Position numbers and translations under genes: made by a program
Shown here: in pieces, positions 1 through 7,495 of the stretch
Layout: each line of letters starts with the position of its first letter
Numbering within the stretch: position 1 is the first letter of the stretch
The notes under the pieces: model-generated
Databases searched by the model: none
What the model saw: only the letters and a program-made list of their open reading frames with translations
What the model was told of the DNA's origin: nothing
Source of the DNA: Streptomyces sp. ST2-7A
Lineage (GTDB): Bacteria > Actinomycetota > Actinomycetes > Streptomycetales > Streptomycetaceae
Direction of reading: 5' to 3'
DNA length: 64,000 nt
Assembly: GCF_021390475.1 (NCBI RefSeq)
Contig: NZ_JAJUWS010000013.1
Location: 61,212 to 125,211 of the forward strand

Positions 1-390
1 TTCCGCCGCCCGGTCACGCAGGACCGCCTCGAGTCCCGGCTGGTACACCGAGGTGGAGTCCGGCCACAGATGGCGCCCCCGCCGCCGGAGGGGGATGCGC
101 AGCAGGGAACGCCCCTCGGCGTTGACGATCCGGTAGTCCTCGGAGGGTTCGGTGAGCCCGCCGAGGCGGTCCGCGACCCCCGCGGAGTCCAGTACGCGCG
201 CGGCCGGGCCGTCGAAGGCCACCGCGCGGGGCAGCGCGTACGGTTCGGGCCACTGCTCGACGGCGGTCACCCGCAGTCCGTGGCGGGCCAGCAGTGATGA
301 CAGCACCAGGCCGACCGGCCCGCAGCCGACGACGAGGACGTCCGCGCCCGGCTCCCCCTCGCCCTCGACCCCTCGCGACGAACCGGTCAT
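1..390 (-). CDS. FAD-dependent aromatic monooxygenase, N-terminal part (runs off the window)
   Basis: Only the first 130 residues are visible; the gene continues beyond base 1. The protein starts at an ATG (complement of 388-390). It has a dinucleotide-binding motif VVGCGPVGLV with GxGxxG at residues 22-27 and the ribose-binding acid at about residue 45 (VTAVEQ). This is the start expected of class A flavin hydroxylases of the PheA/TfdB/MhpA type, which hydroxylate aromatic or polyketide substrates with NAD(P)H and O2. It is divergent from the precursor peptide gene at 697 and shares a 306-base intergenic region with it, so it probably belongs to the same biosynthetic cluster. Its substrate cannot be told from the visible part. 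Confidence 0.85.
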   Translation of the reverse strand, partial: MTGSSRGVEGEGEPGADVLVVGCGPVGLVLSSLLARHGLRVTAVEQWPEPYALPRAVAFDGPAARVLDSAGVADRLGGLTEPSEDYRIVNAEGRSLLRIPLRRRGRHLWPDSTSVYQPGLEAVLRDRAAE

Positions 391-696
391 CGGTGATCTC
401 CAATCGACGGGGTTCGCTTCCGGGCCGGGGGCGCGCGGGGGCTCCCGGGACCGGGAGGGCGCCACCGCACGCCGCGAAGGGCCTCGGCCGGGGCCTCTCC
501 GGGCCCCGGCGGAAGATCGTAGGCCGGCCCCGGAGAGGACGACCATGGACGCTTTGCACGGTGATGACGCGTGTAAGTGAACCGGTGATAAATGTCAGTT
601 TCGGGGCGGCGGCGATTGCAGGTCCCGGTTCGTGCGGCAACCATTCGGTCTGTCAATCCGCCGGCCGGCTTCGCCATCACCTGAAGGGACACCCCC
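391..696. other. divergent promoter region of the left-edge cluster
   Basis: This 306-base gap separates the minus-strand monooxygenase from the precursor peptide. It contains the only locally AT-richer patch of the cluster, around 570-600, and a purine-rich ribosome binding site (GAAGGGA) just before the ATG at 697. I cannot assign -35/-10 hexamers with confidence. I see no convincing reading frame in it. Confidence 0.5.
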
Positions 697-852
697 ATGA
701 GCACCTCCACCGACGAGCTCTTCGACAGCTTCGACATCGAGGAGCTGGAGACCCTGGAGATCTCGGACAGCGTCGCGCTGCCGGAGATGGGTGCCTCCAG
801 CATGAACTTCACCTGCTGCTCCTCGTCCTCCTCCTCCTGCTGCTGCTGCTGA
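697..852 (+). CDS. thiazolylpeptide-type RiPP precursor peptide
   Basis: This 51-residue peptide is genetically encoded substrate for post-translational modification. Residues 1-33 form an acidic leader of alternating D/E and L/I (DIEELETLEISD) that ends in ALPEMGA, the pattern seen in thiopeptide precursors such as those of thiocillin, GE2270 and lactazole, where cleavage follows GA. The remaining segment SSMNFTCCSSSSSSCCCC is almost only Cys and Ser and ends on four cysteines, an extreme core for azoline/azole formation or dehydration. A good ribosome binding site (GAAGGGA) precedes the ATG. A strong hairpin follows the gene. No YcaO cyclodehydratase, lantibiotic-type dehydratase or cycloaddition enzyme is in the window; if they exist they lie left of base 1. 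The class is therefore inferred from leader and core only. Confidence 0.82.
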   Translation: MSTSTDELFDSFDIEELETLEISDSVALPEMGASSMNFTCCSSSSSSCCCC

Positions 853-869
853 CGCGCAGCACGGGGAAG

Positions 870-902
870 GTGCCCGCGCGGGTGACACACCCGCGCGGGC
901 AC
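870..902 (+). terminator. perfect hairpin between precursor gene and biosynthetic operon
   Basis: Bases 870-884 and 888-902 are exact 15-base inverted repeats around a 3-base loop, starting 17 bases after the precursor stop. There is no U-tract, as is common in high-GC actinomycetes. It could be a partial terminator that makes the precursor transcript more abundant than the enzyme genes, or it could stabilise the short mRNA 3' end. Confidence 0.75.
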
Positions 903-933
903 CACAGGACCTGTCGGCTCTCGCCCGGAACGG

Positions 934-2565
934 ATGGCCGTGACATTTCCGATAGCCGATGTACCGGACGCCTGGGCCCGGCACGAGCACTACGTCCTCC
1001 GTCTCCTGTGGCGGCTCTCCCGGCGCCCCGGTGACGAGGTGCTGCGCACGCCCCGGGAGTCCTCGGACGGGGCGTCCCTCGCCCGGGAGGTCTGCGCCCT
1101 GGCGGCCACGCTGCGACGGGTGGGCACCGGCCCCGGCACGACGGTCGCCGTCCTCACCGAGCCGAACCATCCGGCGATGCCCGCCGCCCGCTGGGCAGCG
1201 CACCTGCTCGGGGCCTGCGTGGTCCACATCCGCGCGACCAACCCCCGATCCGACACCGTCACCCTCTCCACGGACACCCGACTGCGCGTCCTGGCGGAGA
1301 CCGGGGCGACGGTGCTGGTGACGGACGCCGGACACGCCGAACAGGCCGCCGAACTGGTCCGACGCGCCCCCGGTCCGCTCCGGCTGGTCGGCGTGGGCAC
1401 CCGCGCCCCCGGCACGGCGACCTCCGGGGACGACGGACTCGTCCGACCCGGTGACCTCCCCGCCCACGATCCCGCCCGCCGCGCCGTGGTGGCGTTCACC
1501 AGCGGCAGCACCGGGGAACCCAAGGGCATCGTGCAGTCCTTCGCGACCTGGAACGCCATCGTGAATTCCTTCCCCGGCGGCACCGAGCCGGGGGAACGGA
1601 CGGGAATCCTCGTGGTCACCCCCCTCGCCCACACGGTCGGCTCCATGGTCGACGCGGTGCTGTGCGACGGTGGCCGTGCCGTCCTGCACGAGGGGTTCGA
1701 CCCCGGGGAGGTGCTGCGGGCCTTCGGAAGCGGAACGATCACCGACGCCTATCTGGCGGTTCCCCACCTCTACGCGCTGATCGACCACCCGGCACTGCCG
1801 GACACCGACCTGTCCCGGCTGCGTCGCGTCGTCTACAGCGGCACCCCCGCCTCACCCCGCAGGATCGCCGAGGCCCACCGGGTGTTCGGCGACTGTCTCA
1901 TCCAGCTCTACGGCACCACCGAGGCCGGTGGGATCAGTGGTCTGACGCCCCTGGACCACCGGGAACCGGAACTCCTGTCGAGCGTCGGCCGTCCGTTCCC
2001 ATGGGTCCGGGTCGTGATACGCGATCCCGACACCGGTGCGGAGGTCCCGCGCGGCGAAACCGGCGAGGTCGTCGTCGAGGCCCCCACGGTGATGGACGGT
2101 TACCTCTCCGATCCGGCGCCGACCTGGCCGACCGGGCCGGATCCGGAGGAGACCGGGCTCCGTACCGGGGACCTCGGCCACTGGGACGTGTACGGCTACC
2201 TCCACCTGGACGGCCGGGTGGGCCAGGTCATCAAGAGCGGGGGTCTGAAGATCCACCCCACGGCGGTCGAACAGGCCCTGCTCACCCACCCCGGTGTGGC
2301 GCAGGCGGTCGTGTACGGCGTACGGGCCGAGGACCTGACCGAGTACGTGCACGCCATCGTCGTGCCGCGCCCCGGTGCGGCGCCCACCGCGGACGAGCTG
2401 CGCTCCCTGGTCGGCACGACGCTCTCACCCCTGCACACCCCGACGGAGATCACGTTCCGGGAGGTGCTGCCACTCACCGAGCGGGGCAAGCCCGACAGGG
2501 CAGGCCTGCGCTCCCGCACCGGGGGAAAGCCGGACAACGGCTCATCGTGGAAGGGAACGACATGA
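934..2565 (+). CDS. AMP-forming acyl/aryl acid ligase
   Basis: The 543-residue protein belongs to the ANL superfamily (acyl-CoA ligases and NRPS adenylation domains). It shows the P-loop-like motif FTSGSTGEPKG (about residues 188-198), the A5 motif YGTTEAGG (about 326-333), the hinge TGDLGHWD (about 411-418) and the C-terminal catalytic lysine in ERGKPDR (about 516-522). It should adenylate a carboxylic acid and pass it to CoA or another acceptor. Its stop overlaps the next start (ATGA at 2562-2565), which ties it to the aminohydroxybenzoate genes, so that aromatic acid is the likely substrate. No carrier protein domain is attached. Substrate assignment is inference. Confidence 0.88.
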   Translation: MAVTFPIADVPDAWARHEHYVLRLLWRLSRRPGDEVLRTPRESSDGASLAREVCALAATLRRVGTGPGTTVAVLTEPNHPAMPAARWAAHLLGACVVHIRATNPRSDTVTLSTDTRLRVLAETGATVLVTDAGHAEQAAELVRRAPGPLRLVGVGTRAPGTATSGDDGLVRPGDLPAHDPARRAVVAFTSGSTGEPKGIVQSFATWNAIVNSFPGGTEPGERTGILVVTPLAHTVGSMVDAVLCDGGRAVLHEGFDPGEVLRAFGSGTITDAYLAVPHLYALIDHPALPDTDLSRLRRVVYSGTPASPRRIAEAHRVFGDCLIQLYGTTEAGGISGLTPLDHREPELLSSVGRPFPWVRVVIRDPDTGAEVPRGETGEVVVEAPTVMDGYLSDPAPTWPTGPDPEETGLRTGDLGHWDVYGYLHLDGRVGQVIKSGGLKIHPTAVEQALLTHPGVAQAVVYGVRAEDLTEYVHAIVVPRPGAAPTADELRSLVGTTLSPLHTPTEITFREVLPLTERGKPDRAGLRSRTGGKPDNGSSWKGTT

Positions 2566-3404
2566 TCACGCACCATCACTTCGCCCGGGCACTGCGATTG
2601 AGCCGGCTCCACCACCATCATCCCGAGCGCCTGCTGGTCGTCCCACTCGACCACTCCCTCAGCGACGGTCCCGTCGTGCCGCGGGGCAGCACGATCGATC
2701 GGCTCTGCGGTCGACTCGCCGAGGGCGGCGCGGACGCGGTCGTCGTGCACAAGGGCAGTCTGCGACACATCCACCCCGCCCGGCTCGCCGACATGTCGCT
2801 CATCGTCCACCTCAACGCCAGCACCGCCCACGCCCCGGACCCGGACGCGAAATACATGGTCACGGGCGTGGAGGACGCGCTGCGCTGGGGAGCCGACGCG
2901 GTCAGCGTCCACGTCAACATGGGCTCCTCGGACGAGCGCCGACAACTCGCCGACCTGGGTCGGGTCGCCGACCTGTGCGATCGGTGGAACCTGCCGTTGC
3001 TGGCCATGATGTACCCGCGCGGGCCGCGGATCACCGATCCCCGGGACGCCGACCTCGTCGCGCACGCCGTCACCCTGGCCGCCGATCTCGGCGCGGACAT
3101 GGTCAAGGCCCCCTGCGCCCACACCCCGGCCGAGATGCTCGACGTGACCGCCGCCTGCCCCATTCCCCTGCTCTGCGCGGGCGGACCGCCCCGCGACAGC
3201 GAGGCCGAGGTGGCGGACTTCGTTCGCGGCGCCCTGCTCGGCGGCGCCGCCGGTATCGCCATGGGACGGAACATCTTCCGGGCCCCCGACCCCCGGGCCA
3301 TGACGGCCCGGGTGGCCGGTCTGGTCCACGGTCTCCCCACGGAGAACATCGACCATGTGATGGAAGGGCGGGGCAGTGAGTACAACAAAGCTGTGTTGGC
3401 TTGA
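2562..3404 (+). CDS. class I aldolase of aminohydroxybenzoate biosynthesis (GriI/PtmB1-like)
   Basis: The 280-residue protein is a DhnA/ADH-synthase-type class I aldolase. Visible features are the VPLDHS motif near residues 27-32, the HKG motif after the second strand, and the Schiff-base lysine K182 in ADMVKAP. Members of this family in secondary metabolism (GriI of grixazone, PtmB1 of platensimycin) condense aspartate semialdehyde with dihydroxyacetone phosphate to a C7 amino sugar acid. The start is the ATG that overlaps the ligase stop. The end overlaps the next gene by 29 bases. The adjacent DHQ-synthase-II homologue makes this role much more likely than a glycolytic aldolase. Confidence 0.88.
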   Translation: MITHHHFARALRLSRLHHHHPERLLVVPLDHSLSDGPVVPRGSTIDRLCGRLAEGGADAVVVHKGSLRHIHPARLADMSLIVHLNASTAHAPDPDAKYMVTGVEDALRWGADAVSVHVNMGSSDERRQLADLGRVADLCDRWNLPLLAMMYPRGPRITDPRDADLVAHAVTLAADLGADMVKAPCAHTPAEMLDVTAACPIPLLCAGGPPRDSEAEVADFVRGALLGGAAGIAMGRNIFRAPDPRAMTARVAGLVHGLPTENIDHVMEGRGSEYNKAVLA

Positions 3405-4485
3405 CATCCGGGCGGCGGGAGCCGCCCGGGAGGCGATCGTCGAGGAGGCGGCGCATCAGCGCATCGACGGCCTCGTGGCCTCCGACCCGGCCGATCTCCT
3501 CGACGTGCCACCCACCGTCAAAAAGGTGCTGATCCCCGAGGACGGGGAGGTTCCGGCCGACCCCGGACCCGCGGAACTCGTCATCCTCCCCGGGGGGCCC
3601 GGCAAGCGGGCCGAGGCCGCCGCGACACACCCCGGGATCGAGTTCGGTCGTTTCGTGGAGATCACCGACGCCGAGAGCCTGGACGAGGCCATCCGCGCCG
3701 CCCGCACCGAGCGGTGGAGCGTCCTGCACTTCCGGGACCCCACGAAGATCCCCCTGGAGATCGTCATCGCCGCGGCGGCGGACGCCTCCGGCGCCGTCGT
3801 CACCCTCGCCGGGGACATCGAGGAGGCCGAGGTCGTTCTCGGCTGTCTGGAGCACGGCTCCGACGGGGTGTTGCTGACCGCGCACGCCCCCGGCGCGGCC
3901 ACCGCGCTGAAGAGAGCGGCCACCAGCCGGACCGGCGAGATCGACCTGGTGGAACTGGAGGTGACGGCCACCGCCCACATCGGCATGGGGGAGCGCGCCT
4001 GCGTGGACACCTGCTCCTACCTCGGCAAGGACGAGGGCATCCTGGTCGGCTCGCACTCCAAGGGCATGATGCTGTGCGTCAGCGAGACCCACCCGCTTCC
4101 GTACATGCCCACCCGGCCCTTCCGGGTCAACGCCGGGGCCATCCACTCCTACACCATCTCCGATCACGGCCGTACCAGCTACCTCAGCGAGTTGAGGTCG
4201 GGCAGCAGGGTTCTCGCGGTCAACGTCAAGGGCGAGACCCGGGTCGTCACCGTGGGCCGGGTGAAGATCGAGACGCGCCCGCTGATCTCCGTCGACGCGA
4301 AGGCCCCGAACGGGCAGGAGGTCAACCTCATCCTCCAGGACGACTGGCACGTCAGGGTGCTGGGTCCCGCCGGCGCGGTGCTCAACAGCACCGAACTGCG
4401 TCCGGGTGACCGGATCCTGGGCCACCTCCCGACCGCCGACCGGCACGTGGGGTACCCCATCGATGAGTTCTGCCGCGAGCAGTGA
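3376..4485 (+). CDS. 3-amino-4-hydroxybenzoate synthase, DHQ synthase II family (GriH/PtmB2-like)
   Basis: The 369-residue product matches the archaeal-type 3-dehydroquinate synthase family. The diagnostic central block runs EGILVGSHSKGMMLC, then ETHPLPYMPTRPFRVNAGA, roughly residues 218-260. In grixazone and platensimycin clusters this enzyme converts the C7 aldolase product to 3-amino-4-hydroxybenzoic acid. The GTG start at 3376 lies 29 bases inside the aldolase gene; it precedes a conserved-looking N-terminus (KLCWLDIR) and fits the family length. Its end overlaps the next gene by 23 bases. The pair aldolase plus this enzyme is the known signature of 3,4-AHBA formation. Confidence 0.88.
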   Translation: MSTTKLCWLDIRAAGAAREAIVEEAAHQRIDGLVASDPADLLDVPPTVKKVLIPEDGEVPADPGPAELVILPGGPGKRAEAAATHPGIEFGRFVEITDAESLDEAIRAARTERWSVLHFRDPTKIPLEIVIAAAADASGAVVTLAGDIEEAEVVLGCLEHGSDGVLLTAHAPGAATALKRAATSRTGEIDLVELEVTATAHIGMGERACVDTCSYLGKDEGILVGSHSKGMMLCVSETHPLPYMPTRPFRVNAGAIHSYTISDHGRTSYLSELRSGSRVLAVNVKGETRVVTVGRVKIETRPLISVDAKAPNGQEVNLILQDDWHVRVLGPAGAVLNSTELRPGDRILGHLPTADRHVGYPIDEFCREQ

Positions 4486-5731
4486 GGCACCGGCCCCCGG
4501 GGACCCGGGTCGTCCCCGGGTCGCCGTCGTCGGTGCCGGCATCGGCGGTCTGACGCTGGCGGCGGCGCTCGCCCGGGTCGGCGTGCCGTGCACGGTCTTC
4601 GAGCGGGCCGGGGAGTTCTCCCCGGTGGGCGCCGGGCTGCAACTGGCGCCGAACGCGGTGCGCCTGCTCCACCGGCTCGGTCTCGCTCCGCGCCTGCGCG
4701 AGCGGGCGGTGCGCCCCGTGGCCCGCGAGATCCGCCGCTGGGAGAACGACGCGTTGCTCTCCCGCCTGCCGCTCGGTGAGGAATGCGCGCGCCTGTACGG
4801 GGCGCCCTACCTCACGGTGCACCGTGCCGACCTGCACGAGGCGCTCTCCGGCGTGGCGGGGGACCGGGTGCGGAGGGGACGGAGTGTGGTGGGGGTGGAG
4901 TCCCTGCCGGACGGGGCCCTGTTGTGGTTCGCCGACGGCACCGGGCACCGGGCGGACGCGGTGGTCGGCGCGGACGGCATCCGATCGGTGGTGCGGGGCA
5001 CGCTGGTGCGCGACGCGCCGGTGTTCTCCGGCCACGTCGTCCATCGGGGTCTGGTACCCGTCGAGCGGGTTCCGGAGGCGGCGGACCCCCCGCGCGTCAC
5101 GCTGTGGTTCGGGCCCGGCCGGCACTGCGTCTGCTATCCGGTCTCCGGGGGGCGGTGGTTGAGCTTCGTCGCCACCGTGCCGGTGGGGGAGGCGGAGCCG
5201 GAGTCGTGGACGACCGAGGGGGAACCGGCCGAACTCGCCGCCGCCTACCGGGGCTGGAACGACACCGTCTCGGCCCTCTTCGCCGCCGCCGCCCGCACCG
5301 GTCGGTGGTCCCTGTACGACCGGAAACCGCTCGCGGCCTGGTCCTCCGACCGGGTCACGCTGCTCGGCGACGCCGCCCACCCGATGCTGCCGTTCCTGGC
5401 CCAGGGCGCCAACCAGGCCGTCGAGGACGCCCTGACACTCGCGGTGTGCCTGTCCCGGGTCGACCGCGCAGGCGTCCCGGAGGCCCTGCGTCGCTACGAG
5501 TCCCTGCGCCTGCCGCGCACCACCGAACTGCAACGGGACTCCCGTGGCACCACCGCCGCGACACACCTGCCCGACGGAGAGGCGCAGCGGGCCCGGGACG
5601 CGGCCCTGCGGCACGCCGGGGACCTGCGCTCCATGGCCCGGTGGTACGGCCACGACGCGATGGCCGTCGCCGCCGGACGCCCCCCGACCCGCCGACCCGT
5701 CACCGCGGAGGGAGTTCCCGCCCCCGGCTGA
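4463..5731 (+). CDS. FAD-dependent salicylate-hydroxylase-like monooxygenase (possibly PtmB3-like)
   Basis: This 422-residue class A flavin hydroxylase has the Rossmann GxGxxG in VVGAGIGGLTLA (residues 24-29) and the second FAD motif GDAAHPM (from about residue 302). The closest architecture is that of salicylate or 3-hydroxybenzoate hydroxylases. In platensimycin biosynthesis the equivalent position is held by PtmB3, which hydroxylates 3-amino-4-hydroxybenzoate to 3-amino-2,4-dihydroxybenzoate. Overlap with the preceding gene implies translational coupling. Oxidative decarboxylation, also known in this family, is an alternative. The ATG at 4463 was chosen because the flavin fold begins 19 residues later. 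Confidence 0.85.
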   Translation: MSSAASSEAPAPGDPGRPRVAVVGAGIGGLTLAAALARVGVPCTVFERAGEFSPVGAGLQLAPNAVRLLHRLGLAPRLRERAVRPVAREIRRWENDALLSRLPLGEECARLYGAPYLTVHRADLHEALSGVAGDRVRRGRSVVGVESLPDGALLWFADGTGHRADAVVGADGIRSVVRGTLVRDAPVFSGHVVHRGLVPVERVPEAADPPRVTLWFGPGRHCVCYPVSGGRWLSFVATVPVGEAEPESWTTEGEPAELAAAYRGWNDTVSALFAAAARTGRWSLYDRKPLAAWSSDRVTLLGDAAHPMLPFLAQGANQAVEDALTLAVCLSRVDRAGVPEALRRYESLRLPRTTELQRDSRGTTAATHLPDGEAQRARDAALRHAGDLRSMARWYGHDAMAVAAGRPPTRRPVTAEGVPAPG

Positions 5732-5862
5732 GGGCGGCGAGGTGGAGGTCGACGGTCCGGAGCGGGCCGCCCGGCGGCGGGGCGGGGTCGTCCCACCGGA
5801 GGGCGGCGGCGATCTCGTCGTTCGGCGCGAAGGGAACCGGCCCGAGGGCTCCGGTCCCGTCA
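5728..5862 (-). pseudogene. truncated 3' copy of a Nudix hydrolase gene
   Basis: On the minus strand this stretch encodes about 45 residues, from roughly VPFAPNDEIAA to TVDLHLAALSR. They match the C-terminus of the intact Nudix gene at 8725-9252 (AVPFAPNDEIAA to TVDLHLAALTR). The two DNA segments (here and about 8735-8868) are visibly similar along their length. The Nudix box and the whole N-terminal part are absent, so this is a fragment left by duplication or rearrangement. It abuts the end of the flavin hydroxylase gene on the other strand. Confidence 0.75.
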
Positions 5863-6018
5863 CCCGACGGCGGCGGCCCCGCGGCTCGGCGACGCTCCGT
5901 CCGGAGGGGCCGAACGGATGGGCTCGTTCGCCGGACCCGGCCACCCGCGCGTGACGGCCCTATCCTGGCCGGGGTGCCCGGGGCGGGCGCCGTCCCCGGC
6001 CGAAAGGACGCGAATCCC

Positions 6019-6483
6019 GTGTCGCTTCTCGTGGATGCCGACCTGATGGACGAGTTGACCGGGGCCGCCCGGCGGGACGGTGTCGAGCGACACGTGGTCG
6101 GTGCCGTTGTCGCCGACGACGAGGGGCGTGTTCTCCTCCTGCGCCGCCGGGCCGATGAGGACCACCTCCCCGGCCTGTGGGAACTCCCCTCGGGACGCGT
6201 GGAAGCGGGCGAGAACCCGCTCGACGCGCTGCGTCGGGAGGTGAGGGAGGAGACCGGACTGACCGTCACCGCCGTCGAGGAGTACCTCGGCACGTTCGAT
6301 TACCGCTCGGGGAGCGGGCGGGCGACCCGTCAGTTCACCTTCACGGTGCGCGTCGCCCCGGACGGGGACCTCCGGCTCGCCGAACACGACGCCGCCGTCT
6401 GGGCCGCCCCGGACGACGACCACCACCCCGTCTCCCCGGAGGTCCGCGACCTCCTCGCCCTCCACCACACCGGCACCGGCTGA
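6019..6483 (+). CDS. Nudix hydrolase
   Basis: The 154-residue protein carries a complete Nudix box, beginning GRVEAGE and ending REVREETGL, at about residues 59-81. This motif binds Mg2+ and cleaves nucleoside diphosphate linkages; MutT-like sanitation of oxidised nucleotides is one possibility. The N-terminus begins at a GTG at 6019 after an AAAGGA-type ribosome binding site; this gives a usual single-domain Nudix length. It is the first gene after the biosynthetic operon and separate from it by nearly 290 bases, so it is probably housekeeping. Substrate is unknown. Confidence 0.88.
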   Translation: MSLLVDADLMDELTGAARRDGVERHVVGAVVADDEGRVLLLRRRADEDHLPGLWELPSGRVEAGENPLDALRREVREETGLTVTAVEEYLGTFDYRSGSGRATRQFTFTVRVAPDGDLRLAEHDAAVWAAPDDDHHPVSPEVRDLLALHHTGTG

Positions 6484-6538
6484 CTCGGGGTACCCGCCTC
6501 CGGGCGCCCGCGCCCCACCGGCGACGTGGGCGCGGAAC

Positions 6539-6931
6539 TCACCACCAGCGGGTTTTCCTGATCCCCACCGGGACCGGATCGCCGAGTACCACCACGACCG
6601 TCCGCCACATCCGCCCGCTCTCCAGCGCGTGGCGCACGGTGCCCTCGGAGAAGGCGCGCTTGGCCATCAGAACCCCTTGCGACGCACCCTCGGGATCGCG
6701 CGCCAGGAGGTCGGTGAGAGCTTCCATCACCGCGAACTGCGCCTCCTGCAACGTGCGCGCCCGCGTGGTTCTCTCCCCGACGGTCACCCTCAGAGAGGCG
6801 CGGAAGGGTGAATGTTCCGCGGCCCCGCCTCCGTGATCAGGGGTCGGGAAGCGGTGCCCGAGTCGAAAAGAAAGCCTGCCGCACATGCGATGAGGCATCC
6901 GAAGGACTGGATGGTGTCCGCTCCGCCTCAT
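6539..6931 (-). CDS. small hypothetical protein downstream of the anti-sigma-like ATPase
   Basis: I do not recognise the product. The frame is open for 130 residues. From about residue 38 the composition looks protein-like, with an amphipathic stretch TLQEAQFAVMEALTDLLA and a hydrophobic strand TVVVVLGDPVPVG near the end. It begins 3 bases after the stop of the ATPase gene at 6935-7435. An alternative ATG at 6938 that overlaps that stop leads only to a 33-residue frame, so the exact start, or a small lesion, is uncertain. Confidence 0.45.
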   Translation of the reverse strand: MRRSGHHPVLRMPHRMCGRLSFRLGHRFPTPDHGGGAAEHSPFRASLRVTVGERTTRARTLQEAQFAVMEALTDLLARDPEGASQGVLMAKRAFSEGTVRHALESGRMWRTVVVVLGDPVPVGIRKTRWW

Positions 6932-6934
6932 CGC

Positions 6935-7435
6935 TCATGATTGCCCGACGGGCTCCATGGGCACGGTGAACCAGACCCACTTTCCTCCGGGCACGCAGGT
7001 GTAGCCCAGGCTGGTGGTCATGTCCCGAAGCAGGAGCAGGCCCCGCCCGCCTTCGGCACTCCACGCGGGGATCGTCACCGCGGGAACCTCACGACACCTG
7101 TCGAACAGCCGTACCCGGACTTCGTTTCCGAGGTGGTGAACCTCCAAGCGACACCTCGGATCCTCGACATGCTTGATCACATTCGTGATCAGTTCCGAAA
7201 CGCCCAGTCGCACCAGTGCCACGGCGTCGGGGCAACCACCCCATCCCCGGACCAGGGACGCGACCTCCTCCCGTAGGCGTCGCACCACTTCCGGGGACGC
7301 GGTTGTCGCGCATGAGTACGGCACCGTCCCGGCTGAGGCTTTCTCGGGTGTGGAGGTGAGGGGCGCGCCGTCGCCTCGCGACCCGAAGTCGGACAAGGAA
7401 GAACTTTGGGTTACCGATTGACCGCTCTGTGTCAT
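6935..7435 (-). CDS. HATPase_c anti-sigma-like regulatory ATP-binding protein
   Basis: The 166-residue protein has the GHKL-type fold used by RsbW/SpoIIAB-like serine kinases. The N box is seen in VSELITNVIKHV (about residues 82-93) and the G1-type box in WSAEGGRGLLLL. The family phosphorylates or sequesters regulatory partners. The first 40 residues are a low-complexity extension. It is divergent from the XRE regulator at 7583. Triads of such an ATPase, an XRE-DUF5753 protein and a DUF397 protein are widespread in Streptomyces and related to the abaA/whiJ-like developmental loci. Confidence 0.85.
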   Translation of the reverse strand: MTQSGQSVTQSSSLSDFGSRGDGAPLTSTPEKASAGTVPYSCATTASPEVVRRLREEVASLVRGWGGCPDAVALVRLGVSELITNVIKHVEDPRCRLEVHHLGNEVRVRLFDRCREVPAVTIPAWSAEGGRGLLLLRDMTTSLGYTCVPGGKWVWFTVPMEPVGQS

Positions 7436-7464
7436 GGGAACAGAGTGCCCTCAAGGGTGCCGAA

Positions 7465-7494
7465 AAACAACATGCCCGAAGAACAATGTTGTTT
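7465..7494. promoter_or_regulatory. inverted repeat, candidate operator of the XRE regulator
   Basis: AAACAACAT at 7465-7473 and ATGTTGTTT at 7486-7494 are exact complements separated by 12 bases. The element is AT-rich against its surroundings and lies in the divergent promoter region between the ATPase and the XRE gene, immediately upstream of a possible -35 box. Confidence 0.6.
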
Positions 7495-7495
7495 C

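Noticed and set aside
697..852. Calling the left cluster a classical thiopeptide cluster
   Set aside because: No cyclodehydratase, split dehydratase or pyridine-forming enzyme is visible, and the core lacks the usual Ser1-Cys spacing. Only a thiazolylpeptide-type precursor can be claimed.
934..5731. Assigning the operon as grixazone or platensimycin biosynthesis
   Set aside because: Only the benzoate-forming genes match; no tyrosinase-like phenoxazinone synthase or terpenoid genes are present.
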